Below are positions 24,658 through 34,036 of a stretch of 64,000 nucleotides of DNA, in pieces. The translations under genes and the position numbers were made by a program. Numbering within the stretch: position 1 is the first letter of the stretch; every line of letters begins with the position of its first letter. This DNA is from Chryseobacterium limigenitum (GTDB lineage Bacteria; Bacteroidota; Bacteroidia; Flavobacteriales; Weeksellaceae), in assembly GCF_900114875.1 (NCBI RefSeq), contig NZ_FPKW01000016.1, forward strand, positions 1 to 64,000, given 5' to 3'. Under the pieces are notes generated by a model. The model worked only from the letters and a program-made list of their open reading frames with translations. It had not been told where the DNA came from and did not search any database.

Positions 24658-25881
24658 ATGAAAGATAACTCATTATCTAATATACTAAACCAATACGACA
24701 GTAAGGAGCAAATTGATGGTCAATTATATACCCTTAATTTAGGACCTACTCACCCTGCTACTCACGGGATTTTCCAGAATATCTTAACGATGGACGGAGA
24801 AAGAATCCTTCACGCAGAGCAGACCGTGGGATATATCCACAGAGCATTTGAGAAGATTTCTGAAAAAAGAAATTATTCTCAGATCACCACCCTTACCGAC
24901 CGTATGAATTACTGTTCTGCACCGATCAACAATTTAGGTTGGCACATGACAGTTGAGAAGCTGATTGGCGTTAAAGTTCCCAAGCGTGTAGACTACATGC
25001 GTGTAATTTTGATGGAATTGGCAAGAATCGGTGACCACCTTATTTGTAATGGGGTAACCGGGATGGATGCAGGAGCAATTACAGGTCTTACGTATATGTT
25101 TATCGAAAGAGAACGTATTTATGATATGTATGAGCAGATATGTGGAGCAAGAATGACAACAAACATGGGAAGAATCGGAGGTTTTGAAAGAGATTTCACT
25201 CCAAAATTCCATGAGTTACTGAAAGATTTCTTAAAAACTTTCCCTGCAAGATTTGCAGAATTCGGTCAGTTATTAGAAAGAAACCGAATCTTTATGGACA
25301 GAACCATTGGCGCAGGAGCAATTTCTGCAGAAAGAGCATTAAGCTATGGTTTTACAGGTCCAAATTTACGTGCATCTGGTGTAGATTATGATGTAAGAGT
25401 TGCACAGCCTTACTCTTCTTATGAAGATTTCGACTTTATCATTCCGGTAGGAACTGCAGGTGATACTTACGACCGTTTCATGGTTCGTCAGCAGGAAATC
25501 TGGGAATCTCTTAAAATAATTAATCAAGCATACGATAATCTTCCTGAAGGACCATTCCACGCGGATGTCCCTGATTTCTATTTACCCGAAAAAGCTGATG
25601 TTTACAGCAAAATGGAAGCATTGATTTACCATTTCAAAATTGTAATGGGAGAAACTGATGTTCCTAAAGGTGAAGTGTATCACGCTGTAGAAGGTGGAAA
25701 CGGAGAATTAGGTTTCTATCTAGTGAGTGATGGTGGAAGAAGTCCTTACAGACTACATTTCAGAAGACCATGTTTCATCTACTATCAGGCTTATCCTGAG
25801 ATGATCACAGGTTCTGTAATCTCTGATGCAATTGTGACAATGTGTAGTATGAATATTATTGCGGGAGAATTAGACGCATAA
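24658..25881 (+). CDS. nuoD: NADH-quinone oxidoreductase subunit D
   Basis: A 407-aa 49-kDa-type subunit that forms the quinone pocket with NuoB. It contains LGPTHPATHG, the early HRAFEKISE, and a C-terminal GDVDP-equivalent reduced to MNIIAGELDA. Related to the large subunit of [NiFe] hydrogenases, from which the Ni-binding cysteines are lost. The 71-bp spacer before it has a short palindromic repeat. Confidence 0.96.
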   Translation: MKDNSLSNILNQYDSKEQIDGQLYTLNLGPTHPATHGIFQNILTMDGERILHAEQTVGYIHRAFEKISEKRNYSQITTLTDRMNYCSAPINNLGWHMTVEKLIGVKVPKRVDYMRVILMELARIGDHLICNGVTGMDAGAITGLTYMFIERERIYDMYEQICGARMTTNMGRIGGFERDFTPKFHELLKDFLKTFPARFAEFGQLLERNRIFMDRTIGAGAISAERALSYGFTGPNLRASGVDYDVRVAQPYSSYEDFDFIIPVGTAGDTYDRFMVRQQEIWESLKIINQAYDNLPEGPFHADVPDFYLPEKADVYSKMEALIYHFKIVMGETDVPKGEVYHAVEGGNGELGFYLVSDGGRSPYRLHFRRPCFIYYQAYPEMITGSVISDAIVTMCSMNIIAGELDA

Positions 25882-26008
25882 TATAATAGACAAAAAGATA
25901 AAAGAAGAAAGATAAAAGACTTTCTTCAACCCAATATAATACGAATTTAGAATAACGGACTTCAGAATGTTTTTTCTTTGTTCTTTACTCTTTAATCTTA
26001 GATAAAAA

Positions 26009-26518
26009 ATGAGCGAAACAATAGCTTTTAAACCGGAAAGTTTAGCACAGGTACATAAAATTATGGCGAGATATCCTGAAGGTAGACAAAAATCTGCTCT
26101 TCTTCCTGTTCTACACATAGCACAGAAAGAATTCGGAGGATGGTTAGACGTTCCTGTGATGGATTATGTTGCTGAATTATTAAGTATTAAGCCAATTGAA
26201 GTATATGAAGTAGCTACTTTTTATACCATGTTCAATATGAAACCGGTTGGTAAATATGTCTTGGAAGTTTGCCGAACGGGACCTTGTATGGTTTGCGGAA
26301 GCGAAAAAATCCTCGATCATATCAGAACTAAACTGAATATTAAGGATGGAGAAACTACTGAAGACGGTATGTTCACATTAAAGCCGGCTGAATGTCTTGG
26401 TGCTTGTGGATACGCGCCAATGTTGCAGTTAGGAAAATTCTTTCATGAAAATTTAACGATAGAAAAAGTTGACGAAATTCTGGATCTTTGCAGAGCAGGA
26501 CAGGTTGATTTGGGCTAA
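26009..26518 (+). CDS. nuoE: NADH-quinone oxidoreductase subunit E
   Basis: A 169-aa thioredoxin-like subunit with a [2Fe-2S] cluster (N1a). The four ligands are in CRTGPC (C-x4-C) and CLGAC (C-x3-C). It sits with NuoF in the NADH-dehydrogenase module. A 127-bp spacer precedes it, made of degenerate A/G-rich and T/C-rich arms. Confidence 0.96.
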   Translation: MSETIAFKPESLAQVHKIMARYPEGRQKSALLPVLHIAQKEFGGWLDVPVMDYVAELLSIKPIEVYEVATFYTMFNMKPVGKYVLEVCRTGPCMVCGSEKILDHIRTKLNIKDGETTEDGMFTLKPAECLGACGYAPMLQLGKFFHENLTIEKVDEILDLCRAGQVDLG

Positions 26519-26540
26519 ATAAATTTTAAATTAATTAAAA

Positions 26541-26584
26541 AAGGCGCAAAGCTGTCACACTAAACTTGTTGAAGTGTAGAAGCC
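26541..26584. repeat. Dispersed repeat, copy in the nuoE-nuoF spacer
   Basis: The reverse complement reads GGCTTCTACACTTC, then CAAG and GTGACAGCTTT. The same pieces appear at 48937-48972 on the plus strand. Both copies are intergenic. It is a member of a dispersed repeat family. Confidence 0.6.
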
Positions 26585-26605
26585 ATCCGCTAAAAGCATA
26601 TAAAA

Positions 26606-27964
26606 ATGAGTAAAAAACTTTTACTTAAGGACGCACATATAGAAGGTATTCGCTACTTTGAAACCTACCGTAAACAGGGAGGTTACACTGCAGCTGAAAA
26701 GGCCTTGAAAATGACACCCGAGGAAATCTTGGAAGAAGTAAAAACTTCCGGACTTCGTGGACGTGGTGGAGCAGGATTCCCAACAGGAATGAAATGGAGC
26801 TTTTTGGCAAAACCGGAAGGCGTACCAAGACACTTGGTCGTAAATGCTGATGAATCTGAACCGGGAACGTTCAAAGACAGATATTTGATGGAATTTCTTC
26901 CTCATTTATTAATCGAAGGAATGCTTATTTCATCTTATACTTTAGGTTCAAATGTTTCTTATATCTACATCCGTGGAGAATATTCTTGGATTCCGGATAT
27001 TTTAGAAGAAGCGATTGAAGAAGCTAAAGCTGCAGGATTTTTAGGTAAAAACATCTTAGGAACTGGTTTCGATTGCGAAATTTATGTTCAAAGAGGCGGT
27101 GGAGCTTATATCTGTGGTGAAGAAACAGCATTGCTTGAATCTCTTGAAGGTAAAAGAGGAAATCCAAGGTTAAAACCACCATTCCCTGCTGTAAAAGGAC
27201 TTTGGGAAAGACCAACGGTTGTAAATAACGTTGAATCTATCGCTGCAATTGTTCCTATCATTGATATTACAGGAGCTGAATACGCTAAAATTGGTGTTGG
27301 AAGATCTACAGGTACAAAATTAATTTCGGCTTGTGGAAATATTAATAAGCCGGGAGTTTATGAAATAGATATGACCATTACGGTTGAAGAATTCATTTAC
27401 TCTGATGAATATTGTGGTGGTATTGCTAACGGTAAGAAGCTAAAAGCTTGTATTCCGGGAGGAAGCTCAGTACCAATTGTTCCGGCAAATCTATTATTAA
27501 AAACCGTAAACGGAGAGCCAAGATATATGAACTACGAATCATTAGCTGACGGTGGATTTGCTACCGGAACAATGATGGGTTCAGGAGGTTTCATTGTTTT
27601 AGATGAAGACCAGTGTATCGTAGAACATACCATGACGTTGGCGAGATTTTATCACCACGAAAGTTGTGGACAGTGTACACCTTGCCGTGAAGGAACGGGA
27701 TGGATGCACAAAATCTTAAAGAAAATTGAGAAAGGAGAAGGAAAGATGGAAGATATCGATCTACTTTGGGATATCCAGAGAAAAATCGAAGGAAATACTA
27801 TTTGTCCTCTAGGTGATGCAGCAGCTTGGCCTGTTGCGGCAGCAATTCGTCACTTTAGAGACGAGTTTGAATGGCACGTGAAAAATCCGGAATTGTCTCA
27901 GACACAAAATTACGGACTGGCAAATTATGCAGATCCAATTCCTGCTGTTGAAAAAAATGCTTAG
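26606..27964 (+). CDS. nuoF: NADH-quinone oxidoreductase subunit F
   Basis: A 452-aa flavoprotein where NADH is oxidised. GRGGAGFPTGMKW binds FMN/NADH, GAYICGEETALLESLEG completes the nucleotide site, and SCGQCTPCREGTGW together with a later cysteine binds the [4Fe-4S] cluster N3. The gene is complete. Six bases after its stop a beta-barrel gene begins instead of nuoG. Confidence 0.97.
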   Translation: MSKKLLLKDAHIEGIRYFETYRKQGGYTAAEKALKMTPEEILEEVKTSGLRGRGGAGFPTGMKWSFLAKPEGVPRHLVVNADESEPGTFKDRYLMEFLPHLLIEGMLISSYTLGSNVSYIYIRGEYSWIPDILEEAIEEAKAAGFLGKNILGTGFDCEIYVQRGGGAYICGEETALLESLEGKRGNPRLKPPFPAVKGLWERPTVVNNVESIAAIVPIIDITGAEYAKIGVGRSTGTKLISACGNINKPGVYEIDMTITVEEFIYSDEYCGGIANGKKLKACIPGGSSVPIVPANLLLKTVNGEPRYMNYESLADGGFATGTMMGSGGFIVLDEDQCIVEHTMTLARFYHHESCGQCTPCREGTGWMHKILKKIEKGEGKMEDIDLLWDIQRKIEGNTICPLGDAAAWPVAAAIRHFRDEFEWHVKNPELSQTQNYGLANYADPIPAVEKNA

Positions 27965-27969
27965 CTAAA

Positions 27970-28854
27970 ATGAAGAAGTTATTAGTTGTTGGATTAATGA
28001 TGTCGGGACTTGCTTTTGCGCAGGTTAAAAAAGATACATTAGAGAAAGAATATAAACTGGAGGTAGCTCCTTTGAATAAAGTTGAAAAGAAGGAGAAACC
28101 TTTACCATTAAGCAAAAAAGGTCAGTTTTTCGTTTTTTATGGTTGGAACAGAGCTGCTTATAGTAATTCTGATATCCATTTTCAAGGAAACGGTTACGAT
28201 TTTCAATTGAATAATGTATCAGCGCAGGACAGACCTACAAAATTTGGAATCGTTTATATTGATCCAAGTTGGTTTACCGTAACACAGTATAATTTCAGGC
28301 TGGGATATTTTATTAAAGATAATTTAGCATTGGTACTTGGGATAGATCATATGAAATATGTGATGGATCAGAACCAGACAGTAGATTTTAAAGGTCATAT
28401 TTCAGATCCTCAGTATGCAGGAATGGTACAGAACGGACAGGTGAATTTAGCAGATGAAAATTTCCTTACCTTCGAGCATACAGACGGATTAAATTATGAA
28501 AACTTAGGTATTGAGAAATACAAAAACCTTATTCATAAAAAAAATATAGATTTAGTATGGTCTTATGGAGCGGGAATCGGAGTAATGTTTCCTAAAAGTA
28601 ATGTAAAACTTTTCGGAAATGAAAGAAGTGACCGTTTTCACGTTGCAGGTATGGGAACTGATATCAGATCCAGTTTAAACTTAGTTTTCTGGAAAAACTG
28701 GATGATCAGAGTAGAAGGAAAAGCCGGTTATATCAATATGTGGGACATAAAAACCACATTAAATAATAAACCTGATAAAGCACAGCAGGATTTTGTTTTC
28801 GGACAAGTTTTGGCAGGAATAGGATATACATTTAATACAAAAAAGTATAAGTAA
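27970..28854 (+). CDS. Outer-membrane beta-barrel protein inside the nuo operon
   Basis: A 294-aa exported protein. A signal peptide (about 1-18, ending AFAQ) is followed by amphipathic beta-strand segments and a C-terminal GIGYTFNTKKYK, typical of an outer-membrane barrel ending. Trp/Tyr/Phe-rich alternating strands run through the length (KGQFFVFYGWNRAAYS, VLAGIGYTF). No ligand or function can be assigned. It is placed 6 nt after nuoF and a few nt before the ATPase gene, so it is transcribed with complex I, which is odd because complex I is an inner-membrane enzyme. Confidence 0.7.
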   Translation: MKKLLVVGLMMSGLAFAQVKKDTLEKEYKLEVAPLNKVEKKEKPLPLSKKGQFFVFYGWNRAAYSNSDIHFQGNGYDFQLNNVSAQDRPTKFGIVYIDPSWFTVTQYNFRLGYFIKDNLALVLGIDHMKYVMDQNQTVDFKGHISDPQYAGMVQNGQVNLADENFLTFEHTDGLNYENLGIEKYKNLIHKKNIDLVWSYGAGIGVMFPKSNVKLFGNERSDRFHVAGMGTDIRSSLNLVFWKNWMIRVEGKAGYINMWDIKTTLNNKPDKAQQDFVFGQVLAGIGYTFNTKKYK

Positions 28855-28857
28855 AAA

Positions 28858-29871
28858 GTGAATCAACATATTCAAAATATTGAAATTTCCAATTTCAAAT
28901 CAATTAAAGATTTGAAGATAGAGGGTTGCAAAAAAATAAATATTTTTGCAGGGAAGCCTAATGCTGGAAAGAGTAATATTTTGGAGGCTTTGGGAATATT
29001 TGATTTATTTTTTAATCCTTTAAATCCACAAAACCTTAAAAATTTTGTAAGATATGAGAGCTTAAGTGATCTTTTTTTTGAAGGAGATTATATTAAAAGC
29101 TCGCAAATAAAGGTAAACACAGAAAAAATTTTCTCATTTTACAGTTTTATTGACGAAAGATTAAAAATTCATTTAGAAAATGGCTCTAGTGAGAAAACGA
29201 AAATAAAAGAATTTTCAACTACGGGACATCAAGAAACATCTTTTGTTCCAGACCTTGCAAAAAGGGATTTAAAAATTAGAAAGTACTTTTTTAAAATAGA
29301 AAATGATATAATGAAATTTTCAAGTTTTCTAATTTCTCCTTTTGGCGAAAATATTAGTACAATAATTTCAAGTAATCCTGAAATAAGAAATTTTGTTAAT
29401 CAATTTTTATCTGTAAATAATTTAAAATTATTAATTGAAAGAGGTTCAAATGAATTAAAAATATTTAAAGAGTATGAAGACGGAACTGTATTTACTTTAC
29501 CTTATAATATGATTGCGGATACACTTCAAAGGCTTATTTTCTACAAAGCAGCAATTATGAGTAATCAAAATTCTGTTTTACTATTTGAAGAACCAGAAGC
29601 ACATTGTTTTGAGCCTTATATTTTAGAATTTACCAATGAAGTAAAATATAATGAACACAACAATCAGTTTTTCATGGTTACTCACAGTGACTTTATTATT
29701 CAGGAATTTCTGAGAGATGAGGAAAGTAAGAACAACCTGCAAATTTATTTGGTTAATAATGTAGAAGGAAAAACGGAAGTAAAAAAACTGGATAAGGAAA
29801 AAAATGATGATGTTTATGAGTATGGGATGAATGTATTTTTCAATTTTGACAGCCTTTGGGAAAATAATTAA
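28858..29871 (+). CDS. AAA15/OLD-like ATPase inserted in the nuo operon
   Basis: A 337-aa ABC-type AAA ATPase. IEISNFKSIKDLKIEG at 8-23 is the usual N-terminal strand, Walker A GKPNAGKS is at 32-39, Walker B LLFEEPEAH at 241-249, and the switch histidine in MVTHSDF at 276. There is no long coiled coil. The start is GTG at 28858, three bases after the barrel gene's stop; no ATG lies nearby. It is followed two bases later by the TOPRIM-like gene. ATPases of this type pair with small effector nucleases in PARIS and other abortive-infection systems. Function here is inferred. Confidence 0.75.
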   Translation: MNQHIQNIEISNFKSIKDLKIEGCKKINIFAGKPNAGKSNILEALGIFDLFFNPLNPQNLKNFVRYESLSDLFFEGDYIKSSQIKVNTEKIFSFYSFIDERLKIHLENGSSEKTKIKEFSTTGHQETSFVPDLAKRDLKIRKYFFKIENDIMKFSSFLISPFGENISTIISSNPEIRNFVNQFLSVNNLKLLIERGSNELKIFKEYEDGTVFTLPYNMIADTLQRLIFYKAAIMSNQNSVLLFEEPEAHCFEPYILEFTNEVKYNEHNNQFFMVTHSDFIIQEFLRDEESKNNLQIYLVNNVEGKTEVKKLDKEKNDDVYEYGMNVFFNFDSLWENN

Positions 29872-29873
29872 TC

Positions 29874-30416
29874 ATGGAAAGGGCTGTTGCAGTTGAATGT
29901 TTTGCAGATAAATATTTTTTTGGAAAGTTATTACAAAATGAAAAACGCATCCGAAAAGAAAAAAATAAAAACGAAGTTATAAAAGCTTTTGAGAGAGTAA
30001 AAGGAGAATTTCTTATCGGAATTGTAGATGAAGACAGAAAAGATTTATTACTTAATCCTAATCTAAAAAACTTCGAGAAAATTAAAGAAGGAAATAGTTT
30101 TAAAATTTACAAGGATAAAACAAAATATCAATTTATTTTTGCACTTTGTCCCAAAGCATTTGAAGGTTGGATTTGTCAATTTTTAAAATGTCAAAATAAG
30201 GATTTAATTGATTTTGATTATATTGATTTTGAATCATTTAAAAAAGAAACTAAAAGTGAACAAATAGATAAGGAAAATAAGTATAAAAATTTGGTTAAAC
30301 ATATCATTCAAACTTATCCAGATTTTGATAATCATATCAGAGAATTTAAAATTCATATTGATTATCTGCTTACAGAAACTTATAATTTTAATTTAGAAAG
30401 ATTTAAAAATTTATAG
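29874..30416 (+). CDS. Small TOPRIM-like protein, partner of the ATPase
   Basis: A 180-aa soluble protein. A candidate TOPRIM-like core is VECFADKYFF with E8, then LIGIVDEDRKD with D52 and D54. Glutamate followed by DxD is the metal site of TOPRIM nucleases. The C-terminal half is Lys/Glu-rich and unassigned. It begins two bases after the ATPase stop. Small TOPRIM proteins next to an AAA15 ATPase resemble AriB in PARIS or the nuclease half of OLD/Gabija proteins, but length and sequence do not fit a named family by eye. Alternative: a non-nuclease regulator of the ATPase. Confidence 0.5.
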   Translation: MERAVAVECFADKYFFGKLLQNEKRIRKEKNKNEVIKAFERVKGEFLIGIVDEDRKDLLLNPNLKNFEKIKEGNSFKIYKDKTKYQFIFALCPKAFEGWICQFLKCQNKDLIDFDYIDFESFKKETKSEQIDKENKYKNLVKHIIQTYPDFDNHIREFKIHIDYLLTETYNFNLERFKNL

Positions 30417-30441
30417 CTTAATTAAGCGAAAAGCATATGAT

Positions 30442-31440
30442 ATGAGCGAAGAAGTTAAAAAATTCACAATAACTATAGACGGACAAACTACCGAAGTTTT
30501 GCCTGGAACTTCTATTCTTGAAGCAGCAAGACAAATCGGTGGAAAATCTGTTCCCCCTGCAATGTGTTACTACAGCAAATTGGAAACCAGTGGAGGAAGA
30601 TGTAGAACTTGCTTAGTAGAAGTTTCGAAAGGATCGGAAGCAGATCCCCGCCCTATGCCAAAATTAGTTGCAAGTTGTAGAACTAACGTAATGGACGGTA
30701 TGGAAGTTAAAAATCTTTCTTCTGAAAAAGCTCAGGAAGGAAGAAAGGCGGTTACCGAATTTTTATTAGTAAATCACCCACTAGACTGTCCTGTTTGTGA
30801 TCAGGCTGGTGAATGTCATCTTCAGGATCTTGGATATGAGCACGGAAATCTTCAGACAAGAACTGAGTTTGAAAGAAATACATACGAAGCAGACGATCTT
30901 GGTCCGAACATTAAGTTGAATATGAACCGTTGTATTCTTTGCGCAAGATGTGTATTGACGGCAAATCAATTAACAGAGACTAGAGAGCACGGAATTCTTT
31001 TCAGAGGAGATCATGCTGAAATTTCTACCTATTTAAATAAAGCTTTAGATAATGACTTCATTGGAAATATTATCGATGTTTGTCCGGTTGGAGCATTAAC
31101 AGACAGAACTTCTCGTTTTGCAAGCAGAGTTTGGTTCACAAAACCAATGAATGCTACTTGTAAATGTGGTAAATGTTCAGGAAAAGCTGTTGTTTGGATG
31201 AAAGGTGACGAGATTGTAAGAGTTACTGCAAGAAAAGATCAGTGGGGAGAAGTTGAAGAATTCATCTGTGATACATGTCGTTTCGAAAGAAAAGAATTGT
31301 CAGACTGGAATATTGAAGGTCCTAGACATATCGACAGACATTCTGTTATTTCACTGAATCACTATGAAAAGCCTAAAGATGAGCTAAGAGTTTTAGACAA
31401 TCCGATGGCTAAAGAAATCAGTGAAAAAGACGAAAAATAA
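30442..31440 (+). CDS. nuoG: NADH-quinone oxidoreductase subunit G, short form
   Basis: A 332-aa NuoG with only the iron-sulfur part. The N-terminal ferredoxin domain has CYYS...CRTC for [2Fe-2S]; HPLDCPVCDQAGECHLQDL gives the His/Cys cluster N5; MNRCILCARCV and a later CPVGALT belong to the 4Fe-4S region, with a further CKCGKC and CDTC. The molybdopterin-like C-terminal domain of E. coli NuoG (about 900 aa) is missing, as in other flavobacteria. It follows the inserted ATPase pair. Confidence 0.93.
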   Translation: MSEEVKKFTITIDGQTTEVLPGTSILEAARQIGGKSVPPAMCYYSKLETSGGRCRTCLVEVSKGSEADPRPMPKLVASCRTNVMDGMEVKNLSSEKAQEGRKAVTEFLLVNHPLDCPVCDQAGECHLQDLGYEHGNLQTRTEFERNTYEADDLGPNIKLNMNRCILCARCVLTANQLTETREHGILFRGDHAEISTYLNKALDNDFIGNIIDVCPVGALTDRTSRFASRVWFTKPMNATCKCGKCSGKAVVWMKGDEIVRVTARKDQWGEVEEFICDTCRFERKELSDWNIEGPRHIDRHSVISLNHYEKPKDELRVLDNPMAKEISEKDEK

Positions 31441-31519
31441 TTTTAATAAGATTGCAGATTTCAGGAACAGATTTAATCTAATTTCTAACTTCTAATATCT
31501 AACATCTATAAAAATAAAA

Positions 31520-32584
31520 ATGGATTTACTTACATTTAAACTTATACTTGTACTTGCGCTTTTCCTGTTATCATTAACGATAGCAGCCTACTCTACTTGG
31601 GCAGAAAGAAAAGTTGCTTCTATTATGCAAGACAGAATTGGTCCCAACAGAGCCGGACCTTTCGGATTACTACAGCCTCTTGCAGATGGTGGAAAGTTTT
31701 TCTTTAAAGAAGATTTTACGCCTGCCAATGCAGAGAGATTCCTATTTGTATTAGGACCGGCTTTGGTAATGTTTATTTCATTAATCACAGGAGCGGTTAT
31801 TCCTTGGGGGAAAAGTTTAAATATTGGAGGTACTTCTTTTGATCTACAGGTTGCCAACATTGATGTTGGTGTACTTTTTATCATCGGAATGGCTTCTATT
31901 GGTGTTTACGGAATCATGATCGGAGGTTGGGCTTCGAATAACAAATATTCATTATTAGGTGCCATCCGTGCTTCTTCTCAGATGATTTCTTATGAATTGG
32001 CAATGGGACTTGCTTTACTTTCTATCATTATGATGACAGGAAGTTTAGATTTAAAAGTAATTACTGAAAGTCAGACAACAGGAAAACTTTGGGGAGTGAT
32101 TCCTTGGGTTTCCGGTATGAACTGGAATATTTTCTACCAACCAATTGCTTTCCTTGTCTTCTTCGTAGCTGCTTTGGCAGAAACAAACAGACACCCTTTC
32201 GATTTACCTGAATGTGAATCTGAATTGGTAACAGGATATTCTACAGAATATTCATCAATGAAATTAGGTTTATACATGTTTGGGGAATATGTGAATATGT
32301 TTATTTCAAATGCTTTCATGGTTGTTCTTTTCTTCGGTGGTTACAACTATCCTGGAATCGAATGGGTAACTCAGCACTGGGGTGAGAACACTGCAGGAAT
32401 CTTGAGTGTTGTGGCATTTTTAGCAAAAACAATTATCGGAATCTTGATTTTTATGTGGATCAGATGGACGCTTCCAAGATTTAGATATGACCAATTAATG
32501 CACTTGGGTTGGAAAACTTTAATTCCGATGGCATTGGTGAACTTAATTATTACAGGTGCTGTAATTTTAGCATTTGCAAACTAA
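31520..32584 (+). CDS. nuoH: NADH-quinone oxidoreductase subunit H
   Basis: A 354-aa inner-membrane subunit with eight helices that links the hydrophilic arm to the proton pumps and lines the quinone channel. Conserved stretches include WAERKVASIMQDRIGPNR, AETNRHPFDLPECESELV and the late WIRWTLPRFRYDQLM. The 79-bp spacer from nuoG contains TCTAA-type degenerate repeats. Confidence 0.96.
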   Translation: MDLLTFKLILVLALFLLSLTIAAYSTWAERKVASIMQDRIGPNRAGPFGLLQPLADGGKFFFKEDFTPANAERFLFVLGPALVMFISLITGAVIPWGKSLNIGGTSFDLQVANIDVGVLFIIGMASIGVYGIMIGGWASNNKYSLLGAIRASSQMISYELAMGLALLSIIMMTGSLDLKVITESQTTGKLWGVIPWVSGMNWNIFYQPIAFLVFFVAALAETNRHPFDLPECESELVTGYSTEYSSMKLGLYMFGEYVNMFISNAFMVVLFFGGYNYPGIEWVTQHWGENTAGILSVVAFLAKTIIGILIFMWIRWTLPRFRYDQLMHLGWKTLIPMALVNLIITGAVILAFAN

Positions 32585-32646
32585 GAAATAGATAAGAATA
32601 TATTTTTAACGCTGAATAAAAATTCGGCCTAAAAAAAATAAAATAA

Positions 32647-33204
32647 ATGAAACTTACTAACAGATCAAAAGTTGTTTCTAACAAAGAAATGACCCTTGCT
32701 GAGAAAATCTACCTACCGGCGATTTTCAAAGGTATGGGGATTACATTTAAGCATGCTGTAAGAACCGTAATGAAAGGTGCTCCTGCAGTTTATTCGTATC
32801 CTGAGGTACAGAAGCCGAGAACTACTATCTGGAGAGGTCAGCACGTTTTGAAAAGAGACGAGGAAGGCAGAGAAAGATGTACAGCTTGTGGACTTTGTGC
32901 GGTGGCATGCCCTGCAGAAGCAATTACAATGACTGCCGCTGAAAGAACTAAAGAAGAAAAAGGCCTTTACAGAGAAGAGAAATATGCCTCAGTATATGAA
33001 ATCAATATGCTAAGATGTATTTTCTGCGGTATGTGTGAAGAAGCTTGTCCGAAATCAGCCATCTATCTTACAGACAGATTGGTAGACGTGGAAACCAACA
33101 GAGGCTCTTTCATCTACGGAAAAGAAAAGTTAGTTGAAAAAATAAATGAAAGGATTGACATCACTACAAGACAATCCGAGAAACAAAAAAATGCGGTAAA
33201 ATAA
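32647..33204 (+). CDS. nuoI: NADH-quinone oxidoreductase subunit I
   Basis: A 185-aa ferredoxin-type subunit carrying two [4Fe-4S] clusters, N6a and N6b. The motifs are CTACGLCAVACPAEAI and CIFCGMCEEACPKSAI. The N-terminal amphipathic region docks to the membrane arm. Its stop overlaps the nuoJ ATG (TAATG). Confidence 0.97.
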   Translation: MKLTNRSKVVSNKEMTLAEKIYLPAIFKGMGITFKHAVRTVMKGAPAVYSYPEVQKPRTTIWRGQHVLKRDEEGRERCTACGLCAVACPAEAITMTAAERTKEEKGLYREEKYASVYEINMLRCIFCGMCEEACPKSAIYLTDRLVDVETNRGSFIYGKEKLVEKINERIDITTRQSEKQKNAVK

Positions 33205-33701
33205 TGGATCAGTTTTTATTTTTCTTGGTGGCGTTTTTAGCAGTGGCTAGTGCAGTGTATTTTGTATTTGCAAGAAATCCTTTATATGCTATTTTGTCAT
33301 TAATTGTCACAATGTTTTCAATTGCCGGAATGTACATTCTTTTGAATGCACAATTCTTAGCAATTATTCAGATCATAGTATATGCCGGAGCGATCATGGT
33401 ATTATTCCTTTATATACTGATGATGCTTAACCTTAATAAAGAAGACGAAAGTAAGAAGAGCAATACTATAAAGTTTGTTGGAGTTTTTACGGCCGGTCTT
33501 TTATTAATCGGAGTTTTAGGCGTATTCAGAGGAATACAGGACAAACATATTGTTGCAGATGATGTAGACAAAGGAGTTGGTCTTACTAAAAATCTGGGTA
33601 GACTTTTGTTTAACGAATATGTTTTGCCGTTTGAGCTTGCCTCGATTCTTATTTTAGCAGGTATTGTAGGTGCGGTATTAATCGGTAAAAAAGATTTATA
33701 A
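33204..33701 (+). CDS. nuoJ: NADH-quinone oxidoreductase subunit J
   Basis: A 165-aa membrane subunit with five helices. It contains IIVYAGAIMVLFLYILMMLNL, including the pi-bulge helix used in coupling. It overlaps nuoI by one base and is followed by nuoK after three bases. Confidence 0.95.
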   Translation: MDQFLFFLVAFLAVASAVYFVFARNPLYAILSLIVTMFSIAGMYILLNAQFLAIIQIIVYAGAIMVLFLYILMMLNLNKEDESKKSNTIKFVGVFTAGLLLIGVLGVFRGIQDKHIVADDVDKGVGLTKNLGRLLFNEYVLPFELASILILAGIVGAVLIGKKDL

Positions 33702-33704
33702 ATT

Positions 33705-34034
33705 ATGGGAGAAGTAAATACATTTATACAAAGCATCCCTCTGGATTATTTCATAATTCTTTCTTCAGTATTGTTCTGTTTGGGAGTATTGGGAGTATTG
33801 TTGAGAAAAAACGCTATTGTTATTTTGGGTTGTGTTGAGCTTATGCTGAATTCTACAAACCTTTTATTGGCTGCATTTTCAGCCTACAAAGGAAATGGCG
33901 ACGGACAACTTTTAGTTTTCTTCATTATGGTGGTGGCTGCTGCGGAAGTAGCAGTAGGTTTGGCAATTATTGCTATGCTATATAGAAATACCCGTTCTGT
34001 AGATGTAAGTATATTTAATAAATTAAGAGGATAA
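33705..34034 (+). CDS. nuoK: NADH-quinone oxidoreductase subunit K
   Basis: A 109-aa subunit with three helices. The two conserved membrane glutamates are seen in ILGCVELMLNSTN and VVAAAEVAVGLAI; both belong to the proton path. Very close spacing to nuoJ and nuoL. Confidence 0.96.
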   Translation: MGEVNTFIQSIPLDYFIILSSVLFCLGVLGVLLRKNAIVILGCVELMLNSTNLLLAAFSAYKGNGDGQLLVFFIMVVAAAEVAVGLAIIAMLYRNTRSVDVSIFNKLRG

Positions 34035-34036
34035 GA

